Of a stretch of DNA of 64,000 nucleotides, positions 53,716 to 64,000 are shown one piece after another. The stretch lies in NCBI RefSeq assembly GCF_037176765.1, contig NC_090021.1, forward strand, positions 142,748,574 through 142,812,573. Direction: 5' to 3'. Every line of letters starts with the position of its first letter. Position 1 is the stretch's first letter. Below the pieces are notes generated by a model that saw only the letters and a program-made list of their open reading frames with translations, did not search any database and was not told the origin of the DNA. The translations under genes and the position numbers were made by a program. The DNA comes from Anolis sagrei (lineage: Eukaryota > Chordata > Lepidosauria > Squamata > Anolidae).

Positions 53716-55241
53716 GGCACTCCTCCTTCCTCCCTCCCTCCCTTCTTTCCTTCCGTCTTTCCTTCCTTCCTTTCTTTCTCTCTCACCCCTTCCTCCCTTC
53801 CCTCACTCCCCCCTCCCTTTCGTCCTTCTTTTCTCCCTCTTTCCCTCCCTTCCTTCCGTCTTTCCTTCCTTCTTTTCTTCCTTCCTTTCTCTCTCACCCC
53901 TTCCTCCCTTCCCTCCCTCCCTCTCTCCTTCCCTTTCGTCCTTCTTTTCTCCCTCCCTCCCTCTTTCCCTCCCTTCCTTCTTTCCTTCCTTCCTTTCTCT
54001 CTCACCCTTCCTTCCCTCCCTCCCTCCTTCTTTCCTTCTTTTCTTCCTTCCTTTCTCTCTCACCCTTCCTTACTTCCTTCCTTCCTTCCTTCCTTCCTTC
54101 CTTCCTTCCTTCCTCTCTCCCCCGTCCTTCTTTCCTTTCTTCTTCCCTTCCTTCCTCTCTCTCTCCCCCCTACCTTTCTCTATCCTTTCCCCCTCTTTCA
54201 TACCCTCCCTCCCTTCTTCCTTCCCTTTCCTCCCTTTCTTCCTATCTTCCTCCCTTTCTCTGCCCTTTCTTTTTTTCCTCCCTCTCTTCCTTCTTTCCTT
54301 CCTCCCTTCCATCTTGTCTCTCCTCCTTACTTACTCAATCCTTTCTTTCTTCCTTCCTCCTTCCTTCCTTGTTCTATCTCTCCCTTCTTTCCTTCCTTCC
54401 TTCCTTTCTCTCTCTCTCTACCTTCTCTATCCTTTCCCCCTCTTTCACACCCTCCCTTCTTCCCTTTCCTTTCTTTCTTCTTCTCTTCCTTCCTTTCCTT
54501 GACCTTTTTTCTCCCTCTCTTCCTTCTTCCCTTCTTCCCTCCCTTCCTTCTTTTCTCTCCTCCTTACTTACTGTATCCTTTCTTTCTCCCTCCCTCCTTA
54601 CTTCCTTGTTCTATCTCTCTCTTCTTTCCTTCCTTCCTTTCTCTCCCTACCTTCTCTATCCTTTCCCTCCTCTTTCACACCCTCCCTTCTTCCCTTTCCT
54701 TCCTTTCTTCTTCTCTTCCTTCCTTTCCCTGCCCTTTTTTCTCCCTCTCTTCCTTCTTTCCTTCTTCCCTCCCTCCCTTCTTTTCTCTCCTTCTTACTTA
54801 CTCTATCCTTTCTTTCTCCCTCCCTCCTTCCTTGTTTTATCTCTTCCTTCCTTTCTTCCTTCCTTTCTCGCTCTCTCCTACCTTTCTCTATTCTTTCCCC
54901 TCTCACACACACCTTCCCTTCCTTCTTCCCTTTCCTTCCTTTATTCCTCTCTCCCTCCCTTCCTTTCTCTGCCCTTTCTTTTTTCCCCTCCCTCCCCTTT
55001 CTTTTTTCCCCTCCCTCCCTCCCTCTCTTCCTTCCTTCCTTCTTCCCTCCCTTCCTTCTTTTCTCTCTTCCCTACTTTCTCTATTCTTTCTTTCCCCTTC
55101 CTTCCTTCCTTCCTTCCTTCCTTCTTTGTTTTATCTCTCCCTTCTTTACTTGCTTGCTTTTCCTTCCATCCTTCTCCCTCCACCTTTCTCTATCCTTTTT
55201 CCCTCTCTCTCACACACCTTCCTTCTTCCGTTTCCTTCCTC

Positions 55242-55291
<50 letters not shown>

Positions 55292-56030
55292 CCCTTCCTT
55301 TCTTCCCTTCCTTCCTTCTTTTCTCTCTCCCTTTCTTTCTCTCTTTCTTCCTTCTTTTATTTCTCCCTACATTCCTTCATCTCCCCCCTTCCTTCCTTCC
55401 TTCCTTCCTTCCTTCTTTTCTCTCCCCTTACTTACTCTATCCTTCCTTCCCTCCTCCTTTCTTCCTTCCTCTCTCCCTTTCTTCCTTCCTTTCTTTCTTT
55501 TTCCTTCCTTCCTTCCTTCTTTTATCTCTCCCTTCATTCATTTCTTCATCTCTTCCCGTGTTCCTTCCTTTTCTCTTTTTCCTTCTTTTATCTCTCTCTT
55601 CCTTCCTTCCTTCCTTCCTTTCTCCCTTCCTTCTTTTCTTTCCCCTTACTTCCTCTATCCTTTCTTTCTCCCTCCCTTCTTCCTTCCTTCCACTCTCCTT
55701 TTCTTTCTCTCTTTCTTCCTTTTATCTCTTCCTTCATTTTTTCCTTTCGCTCCCTTCCTTTCTCCCCTTCTTCCTTCCTTTTCTCTTTTTTCCTTCTTTT
55801 ATCTCTCCCTTAATTCATTCCTTCCTTCCTCTCTTCCTTGCTTCTTTTCTTTCCCCCTCCTTATTCTATCCTTCCTTCCTCTCTCCCTTTCTTTCTCTTT
55901 CTCTTCCTTCTGTTATCTCTCCCCTCATTCCTTCCTTCCTACCTTTCTCCTTTCCTTTCTTCTTTTCTATATACCTTCTTTCTTTCCATCTTCCTTTCTT
56001 TCTGCCTCCCTTCCATTTTTCCTTCAGTTG
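53716..56030 (+). repeat. 2.3-kb polypyrimidine tract upstream of NAPB
   Basis: Almost pure C and T on + with CCTT, CTTT and TCTC units, including an uninterrupted (CTTC)n near 54075-54115 and (TTTC)n near 55240-55290. On the NAPB sense strand it is polypurine (GGAA/GAAA). Long open frames rich in Ser, Phe, Leu and Pro across it are artefacts of composition. Confidence 0.92.
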
Positions 56031-56069
56031 ATCCCATTTTGTTTGAGAAATTATAAATGGCCTCTTAGG

Positions 56070-56215
56070 CCTCATCTACACTGTCATATAATCTGGTTTC
56101 TGAACCCAGATTATCTGCTTTGAACTGGATTATATGACAGTGTAGACTCATATAATCCAGTTCGAAGCAGATAATCTGGGGTCAGACACTGGATTATAAG
56201 GCAGTGTACATCTAA
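56070..56215. repeat. Hairpin MITE, family M1
   Basis: CATCTACACTGTCATATAAT and the inverted TTATAAGGCAGTGTACAT bound inner arms with GAACTGGATTATATGACAG. Confidence 0.6.
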
Positions 56216-56740
56216 CCTTAGTCTTAATTTTGTAGTGTAGATGCACTTCAAATTACAGCTGTAATCAGACCATCCAAAAATGAGTGTGATCCCAAAACAT
56301 CCAAAGGGCCAGTTATCCATCTCTCTTTGATCATCGTGTGGCAGCTTTTTCCCAAGAGGTTTCCAAATAGCAACCAACAGGAGCTGAATGGAAAAACATT
56401 TCACAGGTTTGGGATCATGGGAAATAAGACTCCCCACTGTAGAAAGTAGGCCTCCCAGCAATCTTAAAAACCCAAGGGCAGGAGGATGGAAATTTTTAAC
56501 ATAAGGGAGCATATTCAGACATTATTTATTTTCAGTGTTGTGCTTCCCACAAATGGCCACTGAATGTCAGTGTTTCTATTTCTGTCAAAAAGGCTTTAAG
56601 AGCAACCTACTGTCCTAAAGACACAATTACTCCACAGAATTAGGTGCTGTTTTTATCAACCCCAGTGCTATTGAAACTAGCTGTATTCTAGCATTCTGCT
56701 TTGGATTCTCCAATCCGGATTGGAAGTTTCAGCACCTGCT

Positions 56741-56888
56741 CTATAAGACGACACCCGGCGTATAAGACTACTCCTGCATATAAGACGACCCCCATGTATA
56801 AGACTACTCCCGCGTATAAGACGACCCCTGACTTTTGAGAAGATTTTCTTGGGTTAGAAAGTAGTCTTATACGCCAGAATATACAGTA
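56741..56888. repeat. M3 MITE with tandem subrepeats
   Basis: CGTATAAGACTACTCC and CGTATAAGACGACCCC units repeat about four times; the right end CTTATACGCCAGAATATACAG matches the 9639 element's end. Confidence 0.6.
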
Positions 56889-57753
56889 ATTTAAGTTCCT
56901 CATCAAGCTCCATTCTTCAGGATTCCACAGGATGGAGCTATAGCAATTAAAGTGATATTAAACTGCTGTAATTGAAAAACATGGATACACCAGTAGTTAT
57001 ATCGACCCCACTGTTATTTCCAGGCACAAAATGCCACTCATGTTTCATTTGTGAACAGATTTTCAGAGAAAAATAATTTTAATTCTGCCTGTTTTGGGTT
57101 TTTATCATTTTTTACTATACCTATTGCACTGGTGAATGGGAGATTCTGGAAGTCATTGTCTCAAAAAGGAACTTTTCTAAGTTCTGTTCAGGAAATGTCA
57201 TAAACAGCAGAATTTCAGACTGGAATTTTGAAAACTACAAATTCTTGGATGTTGTTGAGTAATAATAGTCACTTAAAGAGATATGTTCTCTTAAAACTCA
57301 ACAGGGAAAAATATTCAAATTCATGTTCTCACAGGTCTGATTATTCACACCAAAGCTTCTATCTGAATATGTATGTGCTTCTCTTTATGAACTGATTGTT
57401 GTACGGACTGAAATGTATTCTCTATTGGATTTAAATACCCCATAGCTTCCCATGGGAACAAACCAATGTAGCCAACAACATCAAAACCATATTGAGCAAC
57501 TGAGCAGTTACTAATGGTGTAATCCTAAAAGTTTTTACTTTTAATCTGTGTGTAAAGAGATTGAACACAGTTTGATTTGCTTCTCAGGCAATATTAATAA
57601 TATTAAGATCCATGTTATGTATATATTTATTTTAAATATTTATGAACCACTTCTTTTATAACATGGATGGAGATGTTGTGACACTTAAGGCATTCTTGGG
57701 CTCTGGCGTCCATGAATTTCAAACATTATGGCTCAATGATTCAAGATTATAGG

Positions 57754-58490
57754 GCCCCTTCCACACAGCTGTATAAAATCCACATTGAACTGGATTATAT
57801 GGTAGTGTGGACTCAGATAATTCAAAGCAGATATTGTGGATTATCTGATTTGATATTCTAGGTTATATGGTTGTGTGGAAGGGCCCTGGGAGTTATAGTT
57901 CAGCGTCACCTAGACTAGATGATTCCCAAAGTTTGGTCTTTCAGATGTTTAGGCCCCTTCTACACTCCCATATGAAATCCACATTATCTGTTTTGAACTA
58001 GATTATGACATTGTAGGCCCATATGATCCAGTTCAAAGCAGATAATGTGGATTATCTGCTTTGATAATCAGGATTATATGGCAATATAGAAAGGCCTCCA
58101 ATAATCTGATTCAAAGCAAATAATGTGGATTATCTGCATTGAAGTGGATTATCTGGCAGTGTAGACTCATATAATTTGGTTCAAGGAATATAATGTGGAT
58201 TATCTGCTTTGATAATCTTTATTATATGACAGTGTAGAAGGGGCCTTAAACTTCAGTTCCCAGAATTCCTGACAAAATGGCTGGGGCTTCTGGGAATTAA
58301 AATCCAAAATATCTGGGGGACCAAAGTTTGGGAATCACCGAGGCCCCTTCTACACTGCCATTTAATCCAAATTATCAAAGTAGATAATCCACATGATCTG
58401 CTTTTAACTGGGTTGTATTAGTCTACACTGCCATATAATACGGTTCAAAGCAGATAATCTGGATTTTATATAGCAGTGTAAAAGGGGCCT
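57754..58490. repeat. Second dense M1 MITE cluster
   Basis: Four or more M1-type arms lie in series (about 57754-57890, 57953-58100, 58100-58245, 58343-58490). A hAT-like hairpin with CAGTTCCCAGAATTCCTG is embedded at about 58250-58340. Confidence 0.6.
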
Positions 58491-58757
58491 GAGAGAAACA
58501 GGATCCTAATATCTGCTGTGGTGCTTGGGTTCCCAGGAAATGTACTTACTACTAACAGTTAGAAAGCAACTACAGTAAAACAGCACAAGGCAGCATGGAA
58601 AGCTATAAAAATGATGTTTTAATTTATTTAAAATGTTCTAAAATATTTTAAATGCCTTATAAACAAAAAATTAGATTGTGCTTGGTGCCTAAATGTCAAT
58701 AGCATTGGTACCATCAATGACTTAAGGGAGGGAGGGAGGGGATGGCAGGAGACTATT

Positions 58758-59335
58758 TGTTTATTTACTATACTTGTGTACCACCTTTCTCAGCCTTATC
58801 GGCGACTCAAGGCGGTTTACAAGTCAGTACACATAACAACAAAATACAAATTAAACATTAAAACAGTATAAAACCATAATAGAAGCAATAAAAAGACAAA
58901 CATTATCATCAGCGTCTCCTAGTTAAATAATGTTGTCCAAGTTCCATTGTTGAGCGATTCTATTTCCTATGTCAGTTACTCTGCATTTGTAAACACTTAC
59001 TCATATAACCATGTCTTAACTGGTCTCCGAAACGTTAAGAGTGAGGGATCTGATCTAATTTCCTTTGGGAGGGCGTTCCATAGCTGAGGGGCCACCACAG
59101 AGAAGGCCCTGTCTCTCGTCCCTGCCAAACGTACTTGTGATGAGGGCAGGATCGAGAGCAGGGCCTCCCTGGACGATCTTAAAGTCTTAGATGGTTCATA
59201 AGAGGACATGCATTCGGACAGGTAAATTGGGCCAGAACTGTTTAGGCCTTTATAGGCTAAAGCCAGCACTTTGAATTGTGCCTGGTAGTAGGGTTGTCCA
59301 TGCTAAACTGGTAGAGATGGAGGGCATGGGATGGG
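58758..59335 (-). mobile_element. L2-like LINE, 3' end
   Basis: On the minus strand it encodes RAFSVVAPQLWNALPKEIR and upstream GPIYLSECMSSYEPSKTLRS, the L2-clade C-terminus. The 3' UTR ends with CGCCTTGAGTCGCCGATAAG and a TAAATAAACAAA tail. 5'-truncated; about 90 codons stay open. Confidence 0.75.
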
Positions 59336-59465
59336 CATGTGACCAACCTTATAATTGTACTCTGAACGTCTTTTAGAAAATAGGCTTTTATTTGAGGGTG
59401 TCCCTGTCTGAAGTGCTGTCATATTCAGGTCTGCTTTAAGATGGAAGAAACTTAAAAGATGCTGT

Positions 59466-59560
59466 GGATTTTGTCGGAAAGTGCTTAGATTCCGTGTTCT
59501 TGCATGGCAGGGGTTGGACTAGGTGCCCCTTGTGGTCTCTTCCAGCTCTAGATTTCTAGG
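59466..59560 (+). mobile_element. CR1 LINE, extreme 3' end
   Basis: Contains TTGCATGGCAGGGGTTGGAC followed by TGGTCTCTTCCAGCTCTAG, the last 90 bases of the CR1 family seen at 4877. Confidence 0.6.
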
Positions 59561-62500
59561 CAGGTTGCTTATGGTCTGTGATGGTAACTAGGTATTGATG
59601 TTATAATCTCTTCTGTTTATGTCATAATATGCCTTGAAGTTGCCTGTCAGCTGGTTGTGTAACCGAAACTAGAACGTGAGGAGAGAGGAATCTGTTTGGC
59701 CTGATGATGAATCTTCACATTAGGTCTAAAAGACAAAGTTTGGAGGAGCCGTAACAACTGAGGACCAAAGGAATGGGAAGAAAAGGTCCCGTTAATGTGA
59801 TAAAGGCAAGTCACAACATCTTGGCTTCAGGGGAAGGCAATGGCACAAATTCTCTGAACAAACCCTGCCAAGAAAATATCTTAGGGTAATAAGTCAGAAA
59901 TAATTTGAAGGCACACAACTAAAGAAAACAATCTAAAGGTAGAATACAGCAGCTGGGGATGGGATCAAGGAATTATTTTTGCTAATTGTGGCAGAGGAAG
60001 CTGAATTTCACACATCTGTTCAAAACATTTTGCCAAATCTTCCTGGAAGAGTCTTAACGAATGAGAGCAAAGGAATGGTCTGTTTATTGTTCAGCATGCT
60101 TTGTCCACTGCTGTGCTTCCATTGTTGTGTTTTCTATTCAATTTCTCCTCACTCTTCCACAATCGCTAGCACTAATACATTTTTAAAATAACACCATCTC
60201 AGTACAGGTCAGGAGAACAAAATATTTGAAGGTAAAGGTTATGTTTAACTTCGAATGCCCCTGCTGATTGCCCTTTTTACTGTTTGCAAAGGAATGCTGT
60301 AGCCAGGCCACATTGCTTTGAGTGTTCCTTAGATGTTTGCTGCAAGGTTCAATTTTTAGATGGGAACATTTTCTCCTTCCTCCCTGTTGCAGCTGCTCCT
60401 TCTACAAAAAAATCTGTCGCATTTGAATTCCATAAACTATTGACTTAGCTGCTAGAATGAGATTAAAAATTCACACGCAGTCTAATCTCTGAAGGGTTGG
60501 GTGGCAAGGAGCCAGAGAGAAGTGGAAATCAGGAAGTTTAGAGGACTTTGTTTGCGTCCGTTTGCTAAGGAGCAGAACCTGGAACTAATCAATTCCCATT
60601 TCCCCAAATTAAAGTATAAATAAGTTGTATCATAATTATACTCGGATGAGCAATGTTTTTACTCCCTTCTGTGGTGCAACTGTAGCTTTTTAGTTCTTGA
60701 TCTCGTCATGTGGATATGGCCTTGCATGGAAAGAGATGTACTTTCTTCTGCTCAGATGTGAAACCTTGACATATTGGAAATGATCTTTATTTAGGATGGC
60801 AGCCCCATAGATACACTACTATCCAGAGATGAGACAGTAGCAAGCCATCTGAATGAGCAGCATAGATCTGGGGTGTATCTACATTGTAGAAATAATGCTG
60901 TTTGACACTACTTTACTTGCCATGGAACCTGCACTCTTTGGGAAAGAAGGCTAAAGACCTTATAAAACTACAAGTCACATGATTAGTTCTACAGTATAGA
61001 TGCATCTACAGACTCTCTTTTATTAGTCAAAGGAGGCTTTTTTCAGCTCAAAACAGGCCTGAAAAACCTAGCTTATCTTCAAGTATGCATGGCACTTCAA
61101 AATAACTACAGCACAATTAAACAGAAAATAACATTTTCAAACAAGATTTTTTTTCAAATGATGTTACATAGTGTCATGTGTTCACAAATTCTTTCCTTAA
61201 GATCTAGTCATTTCCATGTATCAATTTCATCTCTTCCTCTGGAAATTTACTCCCAGGTGCTGTGTTCTTGGAACTATTCTTGAATCTCCTGATAAAGATT
61301 GGAAGGTATTCCGGAAAAAGAGACACATCCAAGGTCATTTTCCACATTTTCCTGCCATTAGCATTTGCTGGGGTTTGGTTCCAGAACTCTCTGGATTTTA
61401 ACATTTCTCATCACATACAATGGCGTTGTAAAATGGCACCCCTGCTATAAGATTCATTTAGAGTGTAAATGAATCAAATTAGTGCCTTGTAAGGGTCTGT
61501 GAAATGATGCGAGGTTATAGAAGGGTAATGCTTGGCATGCAACCAAATTAGGCTTTTTGAAATTTTTGTGAATAATTTTAAGCTTCAGTTATTTGGATCC
61601 TTGGATACAAAACTTGCGGATACGGAGAGCCAACAGCACTTCAAAAAGAAGTAATCCTAAATACCGGGATGAAAGAATTTGTATCTTCACTGAAAGTGTT
61701 GGACTGCTATTCACCCCTGCCAGCATGGCCAGTGCTCAAGGATGGTAGGAGTTGCAGTATCAGCTGTGCACTTAAGTGTCTTAAAAGACCAGTGGCCTGA
61801 GAACACGTTGTAGATCCCGAAGCCACCTTTTAAAGAATGTCACTTCCAACACACTAGGGAAAAACTGACATTTTGCCAACATAGGCATGGAGTGACCTTT
61901 AAAGCAGGACACACATGGAGTGGTTGGAAATCCCTTTATGAATTTTTTTAAAAAAAGATTTGGATGGCTTCCATTTACAGCTAAAGCTGCTTAATCTGAA
62001 TTATGGAACATTTTGTTCCCAATGCTTATTTTCATAAACTTGAGTTGGGGGCTGGCATGGGAAAGGCTCCAAACTTTAGAAGATTGTTTCTAACTTTCAG
62101 TTGGACTTCCTGGAATCCCAGCCAGCATCGCTAATGATTTAGGATACTAAAAGTGTCAGTCTAACTATATCTGGGGAAGCAAAATTGAAAACCATTATTT
62201 TACAGTGTAAATGGAGGATTCAAAAATTAGTTTAGGTTTGTTTCAAAGTTATTGTGGTCATCTCTAAATACAGACAATGCAGGAGACACTATCTGCAGTT
62301 TTGCTTTCTGGTTTCTGGGGAGCCACCAAACTGAAGTCAAAAGCATGTAAAGCTGTGGTTCTTGAATCTTGGTCTTCCAGATGTTTTCCAGGGGAAACTG
62401 GTGCACATTTTTTGCATATAGTATGAACATTGCACAGAAAACAGTCTTTTATGCAAGGCAAAAGTTTTTGTTGCTCTTGTAAAGATCAAAAATGCGTAAC

Positions 62501-64000
62501 ATAATAATCTTACCAGCAGAGCTTTTGAAATGCTCTATTTTTACATGCATTAAGTCAAGACTTACTCTTCTACCATAGGATCATGCAAATATTAAGAAAT
62601 TAATCTCAGCTTCAGCATCTGTAAAATCATTATCTTTTATTATTCCCTCTCAAAGAACAATGGTAAAGATGTACGCAAAATGTTTTGTTGGTGAAAAAGT
62701 ACTCGATAAATAGCTGCCCCAAGTATGACAATGGCTTCATGTAACAGCCGGTACTTTATATACTTTAATGAGGGCTAATGCTTGACAAGATTCAATATAC
62801 TGTAAGCAAACTGCCATTTAGGGAAACAGAATTTGGAAAAATCTTATAGCAGCTCACTTCACATCCATCTTCTATTATGTCAGCCTTCCCAATTCACTGT
62901 GGTTAAGGGCATAAGATCTCTGAAAAAGTGGAAAAACTGCAAATAAAAATCCACCTTTTAAAAACACCTTTCTATGAATCTCTGGGCCTTGAATGTGATT
63001 TTTTGAGCACAAAATTGTGTTGGAGGATCTAGAAATTCCTAGAGAGGTTTTTTCCCCCTAGGAATCTCTAAGTCCTTCTTTCGGCAGAAGATGAACATTC
63101 ATATTGAAGGCATTATTAGAACATACAAACACAAACTTAAAAAACAGAATGCTGTGAATTTGGATATATTTAATGTTCAAGAATGTGTTCCTCTGCTGCT
63201 AAAATACAGGAGACGAGAATGACATCATTTATTTTTAAATTGTAAATTAATTCCAACTCTAAATTTTTTGATGTTCAAGCTCAATGTTGAAACTTCGATT
63301 TAGAGCAGAAATGGGAATCTGACTTGAATGGCACTTCTGCAGGTAGGCAACTCCATGAGGTTTCCAGCAGTACATTTAAAAGTCCTTGTTCCTCTTTTAT
63401 TTTCTGGCCTACTGCCTGAGGAAGGAGAAGGTGGCACAGCAAGACGTGGGCACACATTCCCATGCAAAAGATAAGCATAAAGCAAAGATATAAAAATACT
63501 GACCTCCCACTGATCTGATGGAGAGAAAACACCACATTCAGATACAAAAAGGGTGGTTTCCCACAATACAGCATAATAGCTAGTGCTCTCTTCCTGCTTG
63601 TTTTATCCCCATCTCTTAGGTATAGCAGTGCGGTGGCAGAAGAGGCAACTTGACATTCCCTGGCAAAGATATTGGGAAGGCTTGGCTCTATCCCCACTGC
63701 ATCTTGTCTTCCTTTTGGGCGGAAGGAACTTTGCCTTTTCTCTCAGTGCAGTGCTGAGAATCCCCACCTTGCTTCCGCCTCCACTGCTTGTGCTATACCT
63801 CACTATCATCCTCACTTTCTATGCCATCGGAAGGGGAGCGATGGTACTATTGCTGCTTTTGCTTTACCCATGTACAGGGCTTTTCTTCCATCAATCCTCT
63901 ATAACAGAAGAAGTCAGCCCCTCCCATTATGGCAAATTGCTTGTTTGTGCTGCTGAAATCTGGTAGCGGCTTTTTGTTTTTCTTTGCTAATAGGGAGGAT
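59561..64000. other. No recognisable gene
   Basis: I could not match any frame to a known family. A decayed M2 MITE lies at 60871-61012 and an M4 fragment at about 61010-61090. Open frames near the right edge (63281-63966, both strands) have no domain, splice context or codon pattern that I can defend. Confidence 0.4.
60871..61012. repeat. Hairpin MITE, family M2
   Basis: GGTGTATCTACATTGTAGAA at left pairs with TTCTACAGTATAGATGCATC at right; CACTCTTTGGGAAAGAAGGC lies between. Confidence 0.55.

Noticed and set aside
53274-56123. Open frames of 949 and 843 codons
   Set aside because: They lie in a polypyrimidine tract where stop codons are rare in C/T-only sequence. The peptides are Ser/Phe/Leu/Pro monotony with no domain.
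58997-59269. Small conserved protein on the minus strand
   Set aside because: It is the C-terminal part of an L2-like LINE reverse transcriptase; the frame runs into a LINE 3' UTR and tail.
63281-63966. A gene at the right edge
   Set aside because: Frames on both strands overlap and none shows a domain, signal or homology I can name.

Overview
The window is vertebrate nuclear DNA, almost certainly from a squamate reptile and probably an iguanian or Anolis-like lizard. The evidence is split-exon vertebrate genes together with Sauria SINEs, RTE-BovB, CR1, L2-like and L1-like LINEs, many hairpin MITEs, hAT and Helitron elements, and Penelope-like repeats. The species is not determinable from the window alone.

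Layout: (1) 1-530 is the 3' end of a secreted pentraxin (CRP/SAP-like) gene with a poly(A) signal. (2) About 800-5,530 is repeat-dense and includes a four-level nest of transposons at 3,726-4,870. (3) About 5,700-5,865 is a GC-rich promoter and a probable non-coding first exon of GZF1, on the + strand. Five coding exons follow between 11,105 and 21,199 and join into a 711-residue BTB plus ten-C2H2-finger protein. GZF1 introns carry LINE fragments, hAT elements and a 1.8-kb Helitron swollen by a polypyrimidine tract. (4) 21,200-28,764 is the convergent intergenic space with both 3' UTRs. (5) 28,765-53,573 is NAPB (beta-SNAP) on the - strand, complete in 11 coding exons (897 nt including stop, 298 residues), with one GC-AG intron and a 13-kb first intron full of repeats. 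(6) The NAPB CpG-rich first exon is followed upstream by a 2.3-kb nearly pure polypyrimidine tract (53.7-56.0 kb). (7) 56-64 kb holds MITE clusters and an L2-like LINE; from about 59.6 kb to the right edge I recognise no gene.

GZF1 and NAPB are neighbours in the same tail-to-tail arrangement in human (20p11.21), so this is an ancient linkage. The two genes are not functionally coupled as far as I know: GZF1 is a nuclear transcriptional repressor and NAPB is a cytosolic SNARE-recycling adaptor.

The most interesting signal outside the genes is a hammerhead-ribozyme-like core, repeated in both orientations inside short inverted-ended elements at five loci. Several of these elements have clean target-site duplications. 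Other points worth a look are the polypurine tract at the NAPB promoter, a SINE lodged next to the NAPB exon 8 acceptor, and precisely datable nested insertions.
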